A DNA stretch of 64,000 nt from Pseudoluteimonas sp047602125 (lineage in GTDB: Bacteria > Pseudomonadota > Gammaproteobacteria > Xanthomonadales > Xanthomonadaceae), in assembly GCA_047602125.1 (NCBI GenBank), contig JASGIB010000001.1:1674001-1738000 (forward strand). Direction: 5' to 3'. The position numbers and the translations under genes are program-made. The notes under the pieces were generated by a model. It had not been told where the DNA came from. It saw only the letters and a program-made list of their open reading frames with translations, and ran no database searches. Shown in pieces: positions 26,481 through 32,955 of this stretch. The number at the start of each line of letters is the position of its first letter. The first letter of the stretch is position 1.

Positions 26481-27551
26481 GTGGCCGCGCCGCGTCGCTT
26501 CGCTTCGGTCGATGCGTTGCGCGGACTCACCGTCGCGGCGATGTTGCTGGTGAACGATCCCGGCGACTGGAACCACGTCTATGCGCCGCTGGAGCATTCG
26601 GAATGGGACGGCTTCACGCCGACCGACCTGGTGTTCCCGATGTTCCTGTTCGTCGCCGGCGCGTCGATCGCGCTCGGGCTGGTGCCGCGCCTGCTCGCCG
26701 GCGCACGGCGCGACGAACTGCAATCGCAGGTGCTGTGGCGCGCGTTGCGCATCGTCGTGTTGGGGTTGTGCCTGCACGCGGTCGCGCTCTGGGCATACGG
26801 GCAGCCGGCGTTCCGGCCCTGGGGCGTGCTCCAGCGGATCGGGGCCTGCTACGCGGTCGCCGCGACGCTGGCGTTGTACCTGCGCGCACGCGGGCAATGG
26901 CTGTGCATCGCGGCGCTGCTGCTCGGTTACTGGGCGCTGCTTGCGGCCGGCGGCAGCCATGCGCCGTGGGACAACATCGCCAGCCGCGTCGACACGTGGA
27001 TGCTGGGCCGGCACGTCCACCAGTTCGATGCCGCGAGCGGCCGGGGCCACGATCCGGAAGGCCTGCTCGGCACGCTGCCCGCGATCGCGACCACCCTGCT
27101 CGGCGTGCGCGCCGGGGCGTGGCTGCGCTACGGCGATACGGCCAAGTTGTTCGTGGCCGGTTTCGCGGCGCTGGCGCTCGGCTGGCTCTGGTCTTATGCG
27201 CTACCGATTAACAAGAACCTGTGGACTTCGTCCTTCGTGTTGTGGGCCGGCGGTTGGTCGATGTTGTTGCTGGCGTTGTTCCACCTCGCCATCGACGTGA
27301 ACCGCTGGCCGGCGCTAGGGCGCAGCCTCGGGGTGAACGCGATCGCGGCGTATGCGGGGTCCTGGCTTCTGGCCTGCGCGCTGGCGAAGTCCGGTTGGTC
27401 GGAACCGATCTACCGCCACGGCTTCGCGTCATGGCTGGCGCCGTCGCTCGGCGACAAGGCCGCGTCGCTCGGTTTCGCCATCGCCTTCGTCGCGTGCTGG
27501 TGGGCCATCGCGCGCTGGATGGACAAGCGCAGGTGGCATTTGACGGTTTAG
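26481..27551 (+). CDS. nagX: NagX-like DUF5009 membrane acyltransferase
   Basis: A 356-residue, roughly ten-helix membrane protein of the heparan-alpha-glucosaminide N-acetyltransferase-like family: opening RFASVDALRGLTVAAMLLVNDPGDW, then HSEWDGFTPTDLVFPMFLF and GVLQRIGACYAVAA are the family hallmarks. NagX genes recur in GlcNAc clusters; the protein is thought to act on cytoplasmic or periplasmic amino-sugars but its reaction is unproven. GTG start five bases after the nagA stop. It is the last gene of the operon and abuts the degenerate left end of the integron, only 19 bases from its remnant attC. Confidence 0.9.
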   Translation: MAAPRRFASVDALRGLTVAAMLLVNDPGDWNHVYAPLEHSEWDGFTPTDLVFPMFLFVAGASIALGLVPRLLAGARRDELQSQVLWRALRIVVLGLCLHAVALWAYGQPAFRPWGVLQRIGACYAVAATLALYLRARGQWLCIAALLLGYWALLAAGGSHAPWDNIASRVDTWMLGRHVHQFDAASGRGHDPEGLLGTLPAIATTLLGVRAGAWLRYGDTAKLFVAGFAALALGWLWSYALPINKNLWTSSFVLWAGGWSMLLLALFHLAIDVNRWPALGRSLGVNAIAAYAGSWLLACALAKSGWSEPIYRHGFASWLAPSLGDKAASLGFAIAFVACWWAIARWMDKRRWHLTV

Positions 27552-27570
27552 CGGGGAGTCGGCGGGCGGG

Positions 27571-27632
27571 TTTGCCGACGAAGGCATGCATTCGCGTCGA
27601 GCAGCGGTGTCGGCTTGAACGAATTGTTAGGT
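27571..27632 (-). repeat. attC: attC8, truncated
   Basis: The R'' side is intact (GTTAGGT core at 27626-27632 and the GTCGGCTTGAACGAATT arm, as read on the plus strand), and the inner TTTGCCGACG is present, but the outer half with the RYYYAAC box is absent; nagX ends 19 bases away. The last cassette is therefore probably no longer excisable. Confidence 0.8.
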
Positions 27633-28031
27633 GCGGAGATTTGAAAGAGGAGCCTCCACTTGGTCCTCAAGTTCTTGAGACATCTTGCACATCTTTCCGA
27701 TCCTGCTGTCGTAGTAGGAAAAAACTCCAGCTTTCCATGTCTCGCGTCTATCCGCGTAGTTCATATAAATGAGTAGGCGCAAGTCCATGTCCGCCTCTTT
27801 CATGTCTGATGGATCACAAGTGCGGGGTAGCGATTGCAAAACGCGAGATATCTCCGTTGCATCAATGAGCTTTGCTTGAGAGCCGGCAGACGTGAGCATT
27901 ATTTGCTCAGTCAGTCGCACGTAAGATGTTGCACTGAAGGGACGATAGTAGATTTCCAGCGAGGTCGGTGGAGCTTGGCTGCTACAACCAGCAACGAGAA
28001 GAGCGATGGTGGAGTAGCGCAAAATTCTCAT
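27627..28031 (-). CDS. integron cassette 8: putative lipoprotein, unknown function
   Basis: A 134-residue protein with a type II signal peptide: MRILRYSTIALLVAGC, lipobox LVAGC with the acylated cysteine at residue 16. The mature part is hydrophilic and includes ICKM-like short segments around TCDPSDMKEADMDLRLLIYMNYADRRETWKAGVFSYYDSRIG; I do not recognise a family. The ATG lies six bases inside the cassette from the attC7 core, whose AGGTGCGGA acts as ribosome site. Its TAA stop is inside the attC8 core box. An open frame continues upstream through attC7 but has no supported start. GC is clearly lower than flanking genes. Confidence 0.75.
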   Translation of the reverse strand: MRILRYSTIALLVAGCSSQAPPTSLEIYYRPFSATSYVRLTEQIMLTSAGSQAKLIDATEISRVLQSLPRTCDPSDMKEADMDLRLLIYMNYADRRETWKAGVFSYYDSRIGKMCKMSQELEDQVEAPLSNLRT

Positions 28032-28036
28032 TCCGC

Positions 28037-28143
28037 ACCTAACGCCTGAGTTAAGCCGGACCGGTTTGCGGCCGCGGCGATGTGACAATTACAGCACAGC
28101 GCCGAGGCCGCGAAGCGGTCTCGGCTTGAACGAATTGTTAGGT
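28037..28143 (-). repeat. attC: attC7 (long class, 107 bp)
   Basis: Bounded by ACCTAAC (28037-28043) and GTTAGGT (28137-28143). Outer arms match the other sites; the central variable part differs from the other long sites. It closes cassette 7 and its R' core belongs to cassette 8. Confidence 0.92.
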
Positions 28144-28455
28144 GCGCAGCTCTGCAATCCTGCGCTCAATGGCTGCAATGTCAAAGTAAGGCGAGAACAC
28201 GGGCCATGACATGGCTCTCACATTGCGATACCAGTCGTAGTAGGTGAACAGACCGAGCGCAAAGCCAACACCGGCGATGGCGAGCACTTGCCAAGTGATC
28301 CCGCTGCGTCCGCCAACAATGGTTAGAACGGAGAAGCCAGCTACAGGCCATACGACAGCGCCAATCAAAATCATGCGCGGTGATCGAAGCGCAGGAGGCT
28401 TTTCAGTGGTGCGTAGGATCGCTTCCAGCAGTTTTATTTCATTCGCGGGAGTCAT
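28138..28455 (-). CDS. integron cassette 7: small membrane protein, unknown function
   Basis: A 105-residue protein with two hydrophobic segments (about residues 28-47, MILIGAVVWPVAGFSVLTIV, and 56-73, WQVLAIAGVGFALGLFTYY) flanked by charged, probably cytoplasmic ends. The C-terminal YFDIAAIERRIAELRT looks like a short amphipathic helix. No family recognised. ATG at 28455 lies about 12 bases after the attC6 core; the TAA stop is part of the attC7 core. It resembles the unknown membrane proteins that are frequent in environmental integron cassettes. Confidence 0.72.
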   Translation of the reverse strand: MTPANEIKLLEAILRTTEKPPALRSPRMILIGAVVWPVAGFSVLTIVGGRSGITWQVLAIAGVGFALGLFTYYDWYRNVRAMSWPVFSPYFDIAAIERRIAELRT

Positions 28456-28466
28456 TGTTCTTGCGC

Positions 28467-28575
28467 ACCTAACGCCTGAGTTAAGCCGCACCGCTTTGCG
28501 GCGGCGGCAGAGTCACAATCCTACGGGACTTTGCCGACGCCGCGAAGCGGTGTCGGCTTGAACGAATTGTTAGGC
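28467..28575 (-). repeat. attC: attC6 (long class, 109 bp)
   Basis: Bounded by ACCTAAC (28467-28473) and GTTAGGC (28569-28575). The central variable structure is nearly identical to attC1, and close to attC3. It closes cassette 6. Confidence 0.93.
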
Positions 28576-28875
28576 GGCAAACGCCATGAACCGCCACGTG
28601 TAGAAGGCAAGCGAGACCAATACCACGATTCCTGAGAAGGCGAGCAGCCGACCGAGAGGTGCCGTCTTCCGCAAATACCAGAACGCTGGAATGCCAAATG
28701 CCAGCGCTATTGCAAAGCCAATGGGTGCAACTACCACGTGCCATTCGCCGCGATAGTCGCCGAGGAAGCTCGTAAGACCAAGCGCTGCCACTGAAGCGCT
28801 GAGAATTGCGCCCAGCATGACGCAAGCGAATCCAAGAGATGCCCACGCAGCGGCTCTTACGAGAACTCTGATCAT
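28570..28875 (-). CDS. integron cassette 6: small three-helix membrane protein
   Basis: A 101-residue protein with three predicted transmembrane segments (about residues 10-32, 46-67 and 77-95) and almost no soluble part, ending WRFMAFAA. No family recognised. ATG at 28875 is four bases from the attC5 core GTTAGGC, whose AGGCGGC provides the ribosome site. The TAA stop lies in the attC6 core. Lower GC than chromosome average here. Confidence 0.7.
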   Translation of the reverse strand: MIRVLVRAAAWASLGFACVMLGAILSASVAALGLTSFLGDYRGEWHVVVAPIGFAIALAFGIPAFWYLRKTAPLGRLLAFSGIVVLVSLAFYTWRFMAFAA

Positions 28876-28879
28876 TGCC

Positions 28880-28939
28880 GCCTAACGCCTGAATTAAGCC
28901 GCGCCGCGAAGCGGCGTCGGCTTGAATGAATTGTTAGCC
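28880..28939 (-). repeat. attC: attC5 (short class, 60 bp)
   Basis: Bounded by GCCTAAC (28880-28886) and the variant core GTTAGCC (28933-28939), which matches the TTAGCC at the start of its own cassette 5. Interior is identical to attC2 and attC4 apart from the cores. Confidence 0.93.
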
Positions 28940-28940
28940 A

Positions 28941-29822
28941 TCAGGCCCATAAGCGCCACCAAGGGCGCTTTTGAGGCTTAGCTTCGGACCGTGATGCGAC
29001 AAGCGGCGCCGTGGAGTTGGCCGCTAAAACAATTGAGTCATTGAGGAGCCTGTAGAGCTCCTCCGAAAGATCCTCGTAAGTCTTTTGGTCATCGCCCTCA
29101 AACCCGAGGTCGTTCCAGGAGCCCATGCCGCCAAATACCCAAGATGATTGGGCGGCGGAGAGCAATTGAGTGGCGGTGAGAGACATGCCAGGTGTCAGCA
29201 GGTCATTGTGATAGAGACCAGTGCCTGGCGATGAAGATGCAAGGTTGGATAGGCCAGCATCAAATGCCTTTGCGAAGCCTTCTAGGTTGTGATGGTGCGC
29301 AAAAGCGGATATCTCTGCCAGGTTCTTGATTAGGCGCTGCCTCAAGCTATCCAGATCGCTTGAGGGGCGAGGTGAAGGGGACTGATTGGCAGCAATGCGG
29401 CCATATGTGACCTGCCAAATTTTTCTATCAGGACGATTCTGGTCGCCTACTGTCCAGCGACCTTCCCAGTAGCCAGAGCCATTTTGGCTTGTTGTTTCCA
29501 ACAGCCAGCGGCCACCGCCACCAACAAACCCCACGAGCATTCGATCCGTTGCCCCGCCAGGATTCTGGTTGTTGGGCATATAGATCATTCGAATCGCACG
29601 AAATCCATTATTGCGAAGTTTCTGTAGCCATGACGATGGGTCTTGAGCAAAGGGTGTCTCGCTCCAGCTATCACCGGAGCGAGTTAGATCAACGAACTTG
29701 ACGAACTCGCAGAACGTGAGCGTGCTGTGAGCGCCGGAAAATGCGATGGCTTGATCTGCGCCACAGAGATAGGCGTTTCCGTGAACGACGAGTGCCACAA
29801 TCTGCGCAATGGTGCCCTGCAT
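28941..29822 (-). CDS. integron cassette 5: soluble protein of unknown function
   Basis: A 293-residue protein, the largest in the array, with no signal peptide or transmembrane segment. The N-terminal half includes ALVVHGNAYLCGADQAIAF and a Gly-rich strand VGFVGGGGRWLLET, then GYWEGRWTVGDQ; the C-terminal half is helical (SLRQRLIKNLAEISAFAHHH, KTYEDLSEELYRLLND) and ends in a tryptophan-rich RPWWRLWA. No family recognised with confidence. ATG is 12 bases from the attC4 core; the stop falls one base outside attC5. Lower GC than flanks. Confidence 0.75.
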   Translation of the reverse strand: MQGTIAQIVALVVHGNAYLCGADQAIAFSGAHSTLTFCEFVKFVDLTRSGDSWSETPFAQDPSSWLQKLRNNGFRAIRMIYMPNNQNPGGATDRMLVGFVGGGGRWLLETTSQNGSGYWEGRWTVGDQNRPDRKIWQVTYGRIAANQSPSPRPSSDLDSLRQRLIKNLAEISAFAHHHNLEGFAKAFDAGLSNLASSSPGTGLYHNDLLTPGMSLTATQLLSAAQSSWVFGGMGSWNDLGFEGDDQKTYEDLSEELYRLLNDSIVLAANSTAPLVASRSEAKPQKRPWWRLWA

Positions 29823-29834
29823 ACTTTCCCTGAT

Positions 29835-29894
29835 GGCTAACGCCTGAATTAAGCCGCGCCGCGAAGCGGCGTCGGCTTGAATGAATTGTTAGGC
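29835..29894 (-). repeat. attC: attC4 (short class, 60 bp)
   Basis: Bounded by GGCTAAC (29835-29841, the start core of cassette 5) and GTTAGGC (29888-29894). The end of the cassette 4 gene reads into it. Confidence 0.93.
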
Positions 29895-30211
29895 GGCACC
29901 ACGCTAAGGATGTGCGCCCAAAGTGAGAGCGGCTGCTTAAACTCTTGCCAGACTACGGTTGAGGCGGCAGCAAGAGCCTCAAGCGCAGGACGCGTTGAGT
30001 CGTCTAGGACGATCAGTACCTTACTACCTTTAAATTCTTGGATGCTTTGATACAACAAGTGATGCAACGCCGTGGGCTGATCGCCACCACGAGATACCCG
30101 CGTTATCTCGAACATGGACGCGGCGGAATTGTACGAGCCATCAGCGACGGAAGCGCCCGACGAGAACCACCATTCGTCCCCACGATGCGTGTTCCATCTT
30201 TCGCCTGCCAT
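29849..30211 (-). CDS. integron cassette 4: unknown protein with attC-encoded tail
   Basis: A 120-residue soluble protein starting MAGERWNTHRGDEWWFSSGA. It lacks recognisable motifs; KVLIVLDDSTRPALEALAAAS could be a Rossmann-like strand-helix unit. Unlike its neighbours the reading frame does not stop at the attC core: it continues through the R'' half of attC4, so the last 14 or so residues (NNSFKPTPLRGAA) are encoded by the recombination site. ATG is 15 bases from the attC3 core. Function unknown. Confidence 0.68.
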   Translation of the reverse strand: MAGERWNTHRGDEWWFSSGASVADGSYNSAASMFEITRVSRGGDQPTALHHLLYQSIQEFKGSKVLIVLDDSTRPALEALAAASTVVWQEFKQPLSLWAHILSVVPPNNSFKPTPLRGAA

Positions 30212-30225
30212 GATCTCTCCGTGCT

Positions 30226-30333
30226 GCCTAACGCCTGAGTTAAGCCGCACCGCTTTGCGGCGGCGGCAGAGTCACAATCATAGAGACTTTGCCGACGCCG
30301 CGAAGCGGTGTCGGCTTGAACGAATTGTTAGGC
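30226..30333 (-). repeat. attC: attC3 (long class, 108 bp)
   Basis: Bounded by GCCTAAC (30226-30232) and GTTAGGC (30327-30333). Same arms as attC1 and attC6, with small changes in the central loop. Confidence 0.93.
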
Positions 30334-30780
30334 GGCACTTTGGGATGCTCGCCCTTGAAGCGCACGATCTAAAGTTGGCGCATGACGCTCAGGGGCTGGA
30401 ACGAGATTGAACGAGTCCTCACTAATCTCAATCTCCCGAAGATAGCCAATGCCCGTGATTTCAGGTTGGTCCGGCCAGTCACCGTCATACGTGGCCAGCT
30501 CAAGGAAGTTGAGCTTTCCGTCAAGGATATATAGGAGCGTAGCAACACCCGAAGGAAGTCCCTTAATCTCGAGATTGACGTCACCAATGATGATGGTGCG
30601 CCCTTCCAAAAGTGGGCTCGATTCAGATACCGCGAAATTGATGTATGCGCCGGGACCTGTGTATTCACGGGACGAAACCGTTAGGCCAATTGCCTGTTGA
30701 CGAAGATCACACAAAACTGGGCTATCTCCAGCGAGGCAGGCATCAAGGACTTGCTTCTCAAATGGGGTAAGAGTGTCCAC
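30328..30780 (-). CDS. integron cassette 3: soluble protein of unknown function
   Basis: A 150-residue protein without signal or membrane segments. It starts at GTG (MDTLTPFEKQVLDACLAGD), preceded by AGGCGG from the attC2 core. The middle (REYTGPGAYINFAVS, IIIGDVNLEIKGLPSGVATLLYI) looks beta-rich, and the pattern DGKLNFLELATYDGDWPDQPEI with acidic residues suggests a compact alpha/beta domain. No family assigned. TAA stop in the attC3 core. Confidence 0.72.
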   Translation of the reverse strand: MDTLTPFEKQVLDACLAGDSPVLCDLRQQAIGLTVSSREYTGPGAYINFAVSESSPLLEGRTIIIGDVNLEIKGLPSGVATLLYILDGKLNFLELATYDGDWPDQPEITGIGYLREIEISEDSFNLVPAPERHAPTLDRALQGRASQSAA

Positions 30781-30785
30781 GTGCC

Positions 30786-30845
30786 GCCTAACGCCTGAAT
30801 TAAGCCGCGCCGCGAAGCGGCGTCGGCTTGAATGAATTGTTAGGC
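30786..30845 (-). repeat. attC: attC2 (short class, 60 bp)
   Basis: Bounded by GCCTAAC (30786-30792) and GTTAGGC (30839-30845), with the same interior as attC4 and attC5. Confidence 0.93.
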
Positions 30846-30846
30846 C

Positions 30847-31314
30847 TCATTTGCCACTGCCCGAGAGCAGCTTTGCGAGAGATGGCCCAGACGGGTAAAT
30901 GATGTCGGCGATGCGCCAGCCGGCTGGTGTGTGGGCGACTTTGAATTGCAGGACCGTTGGCCGGCCCTCCGACGAGAACTGGACCCGTACCGTGGCTGGG
31001 GTGAGCTGTACGACTGAAAGGTCTTGGGCCGATGGATCTTGCGATGCCCACAGAGGAAGGAAATCGAGGGTGCAGATCTCGTGCTGCTGCGCCGAGCATG
31101 CAGCATCTGCAGTGAGTGCAGACGCCAACGCCGGTGTGAAGTAGCGCTGCAAGATAGCCCTCGGCTGTTGAGCAAGACCGGGCTCCGCAGGCTGTGCCAG
31201 CACAGCCTCCCAAGCGAAATCACGGTAAAGGCGTGATACGACGGCGGACGCAGGCTCCGCCGCTTGCGATGCGACGGAGACGAGAAGCAGCAGAGCTCCG
31301 ACTACAAACCGCAT
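30847..31314 (-). CDS. integron cassette 2: exported DUF3828-like protein
   Basis: A 155-residue protein with a signal peptide (MRFVVGALLLLVSVASQAAEP, cleavage after QAA). The mature part, with FAWEAVLAQ, QRYFTPALASALTAD, DFLPLWASQDPSAQDL, then FKVAHTPAGWRIADIIYPSG, follows the DUF3828/NTF2-like pattern of small periplasmic proteins. The ATG at 31314 has GGAGAG four bases upstream; the ATG at 31326, next to the attC1 core, is an alternative that adds four residues. Stop is one base outside attC2. Role unknown. Confidence 0.75.
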   Translation of the reverse strand: MRFVVGALLLLVSVASQAAEPASAVVSRLYRDFAWEAVLAQPAEPGLAQQPRAILQRYFTPALASALTADAACSAQQHEICTLDFLPLWASQDPSAQDLSVVQLTPATVRVQFSSEGRPTVLQFKVAHTPAGWRIADIIYPSGPSLAKLLSGSGK

Positions 31315-31329
31315 TGAACTCTCCATGAG

Positions 31330-31438
31330 GCCTAACGCCTGAGTTAAGCCGCACCGCTTTGCGGCGACGGCAGAGTCACAATCCTACGGGACTTTGCCGA
31401 CGCCGCGAAGCGGTGTCGGCTTGAACGAATTGTTAGCT
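31330..31438 (-). repeat. attC: attC1 (long class, 109 bp)
   Basis: Bounded by GCCTAAC (31330-31336) and the variant core GTTAGCT (31432-31438), which matches the TTAGCT found at the attI junction for cassette 1. The interior is almost the same as attC6. Confidence 0.93.
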
Positions 31439-31798
31439 GCCACTCGGGAACTGCTGTTCGTAAGCAGCCACGTGGTGCGGAAATAGTTGGTCATAGGGTG
31501 GTTCACTTATGCCAAGAACCGAAACCTCTAATCCACCTTCTCCAAGATCTGCTGAGTGGTCTTCAATACATACCCCCGCACACTCGATCAATTCGCCGCT
31601 TGGCGTGCGCGCTGAGAGACGTAGGTGCTCCTGAGACGAGCCATATGAAGCCACAACCTGTGGCTGGATATCGCTATAGCTAGTCGCAGGAATGAACCTG
31701 CCGAAGGCGACTCCCATCGGCGCATCACCTAACTCAAGATCTGACCAGCCGACAAGCGAATCTCTGCTGTAGATCTCAAACCGCTTGTTCTCTTTCAT
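31433..31798 (-). CDS. integron cassette 1: soluble protein of unknown function
   Basis: A 121-residue protein next to attI, so the most recent arrival and best placed for expression from a cassette promoter. It has no signal peptide or transmembrane segment. Visible pattern: RFEIYSRDSLVGWSDLELGDAPMGVAFGRF at the N-terminus and HLRLSARTPSGELIECAGVCIEDHS in the middle, suggesting a small beta-rich domain; this type is recurrent among cassette proteins but uncharacterised to my knowledge. ATG is four bases from the attI/cassette core; TAA stop in attC1. Confidence 0.75.
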   Translation of the reverse strand: MKENKRFEIYSRDSLVGWSDLELGDAPMGVAFGRFIPATSYSDIQPQVVASYGSSQEHLRLSARTPSGELIECAGVCIEDHSADLGEGGLEVSVLGISEPPYDQLFPHHVAAYEQQFPSGS

Positions 31799-31801
31799 GG
31801 C

Positions 31802-31880
31802 AGCTAACGCCTAATAGACCCCGAAAGCGGGGTGTAACGAGATAGTCCCTCTCCGATCCGGTGGGCGTCAATCGGAAAAA
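31802..31880 (-). other. attI: attI recombination site / cassette junction
   Basis: The crossover is the core GTTAGCT on the minus strand (31808 to 31802). Upstream of it, on the intI side, are TTAGGC and a CCCCGCTTTCGGGG hairpin-like element, then CGTTACA, a second GTTA-type box at about 31832-31838. The right boundary of attI is not defined by sequence alone. Confidence 0.75.
31842..31871 (-). promoter_or_regulatory. Pc: candidate cassette promoter Pc
   Basis: On the minus strand TTGACG (31871-31866) matches the -35 consensus at five of six positions; GACTAT (31847-31842) is a weak -10 after an 18-base spacer. It points into the array from between intI and attI, the usual place for Pc. The -10 is poor, so this is only a candidate. 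Confidence 0.35.
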
Positions 31881-31965
31881 TCCCGCGCGAATCACGTGGT
31901 TGGCCGATGCACGCCGGCTTGGCCCGGCGGCCATTCTCCCGGATATCCATCGAATCCGGGGCGGT

Positions 31966-32955
31966 ATGCGATATCACGACGAAAACGGGGCGGTAACGCC
32001 CCCGAGATTGCTCGATCAGGTGCGCGCGGCATGCCGGGCGCGGCATTACAGCCTGCGCACGGAGCGCGCGTACGTGGGCTGGGTGCGCCGTTACATCCTC
32101 GCCAACGGCAAGCGCCATCCGCGGGTGCTCGGTAGTACGGAAATGACCGCGTTCCTCACCCGGCTCGCGGTGGAAGGGCGCGTCGCGGCCAATACCCAGA
32201 ACCAGGCGCTGTCCGCATTGCTGTTCCTGTACCGCAACGTCCTCGGCATGGACGGACTGCCATGGCTCGATGGCGTGGTGCGGGCGAAGCATCCCGCGCG
32301 GCTGCCGGTCGTGCTGTCCCGCGAGGAGGTGCTGCGCCTGCTCGCGCACATCGATGGCGCGTGCTGGCCGATGGCCGCGTTGTTGTACGGAACCGGCATG
32401 CGCCTGATGGAATGCGTGCGGTTGCGGGTGAAGGACGTTGATTTCGATCGCGGTGAAATCGTCGTGCGCCACGGCAAGGGCGCGAAGGATCGCCGGGTGC
32501 CGCTGCCCCGGCGATTGCGTGCGCCATTGCGGGAGCGGATCGAGCGGACGCGCGTCGTGCACGCGCAGGATCTCGCTATGGGATTCGGCTGCGCGTGGCT
32601 TCCGGATGGACTGGCGCGCAAGTTCCCGGGCGCCGGTCGCGAATTCGGCTGGCAATACGTGTTCCCGGCCGCGCGCATGTCCGTCGATCCGCGCGATGGC
32701 GCGCGGCGCCGGCACCACGTGGACGAGGCGGTGCTGCAGCGCGCGGTGAAGTCGGCGCGCGGCAAGGCCGGCATCGACAAGCCGGCCAGTTGCCATGCGC
32801 TGCGGCATTCGTTCGCCACCCACCTGCTCGAATCCGGCGCCGACATCCGCACGGTGCAGGAATTGCTCGGGCACAAGGACGTGGCGACCACGCAGGTCTA
32901 CACGCATGTGCTGAACCGCGGCGCGGGTGGCGTGCTCAGTCCGCTGGATCGCTAG
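31966..32955 (+). CDS. intI: integron integrase IntI
   Basis: A 329-residue tyrosine recombinase. All catalytic residues are present: R146, H277, R280, H303 and Y312. The segment at residues 211-250 (WLPDGLARKFPGAG ... RRHH) is the extra patch that separates integron integrases from XerC/D and lets them grip folded single-stranded attC. The C-terminus GVLSPLDR is also IntI-like. The ATG at 31966 gives an N-terminus the same length as IntI1; the frame stays open to GTG at 31861 inside attI. Divergent from the cassettes; its TAG overlaps the cca stop. No LexA-type box was seen. It appears functional. Confidence 0.96.
   Translation: MRYHDENGAVTPPRLLDQVRAACRARHYSLRTERAYVGWVRRYILANGKRHPRVLGSTEMTAFLTRLAVEGRVAANTQNQALSALLFLYRNVLGMDGLPWLDGVVRAKHPARLPVVLSREEVLRLLAHIDGACWPMAALLYGTGMRLMECVRLRVKDVDFDRGEIVVRHGKGAKDRRVPLPRRLRAPLRERIERTRVVHAQDLAMGFGCAWLPDGLARKFPGAGREFGWQYVFPAARMSVDPRDGARRRHHVDEAVLQRAVKSARGKAGIDKPASCHALRHSFATHLLESGADIRTVQELLGHKDVATTQVYTHVLNRGAGGVLSPLDR

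Larger units (their letters stand above)
27571..32955 (-). mobile_element. chromosomal integron: intI, attI and eight gene cassettes
   Basis: A complete integron platform. intI (31966-32955, plus strand) points away from the array; the attI junction lies at 31802-31808; eight cassettes follow, all with genes on the minus strand, each closed by an attC site. Cassette spans, from the crossover positions, are about 31336-31807, 30792-31335, 30232-30791, 29841-30231, 28886-29840, 28473-28885, 28043-28472 and 27571-28042. The cassette genes are visibly lower in GC than the flanking nag and cca genes. The uniform, closely related attC sites are the mark of a sedentary chromosomal array. No resistance gene was recognised. 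Confidence 0.95.

Noticed and set aside
30800..31223. Short minus-strand frames overlapping cassette 2
   Set aside because: They are out of frame with the signal-peptide protein and only acquire a tail from attC2; cassette 2 has a better start and composition.
27571..31438. Regularly repeated palindromic elements resembling a CRISPR array
   Set aside because: Spacing is 0.3-0.9 kb with protein-coding genes between, ends are GTTRRRY/RYYYAAC boxes and an IntI gene is adjacent: these are attC sites, not CRISPR repeats.
31861..31965. N-terminal extension of the integrase from GTG 31861
   Set aside because: It overlaps attI; IntI1-like proteins have only about 15 residues before LLDQ, which the ATG at 31966 provides.
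31809..31965. LexA box controlling intI
   Set aside because: No CTGT-N8-ACAG or TTAG-type Xanthomonas LexA palindrome was found in the leader.
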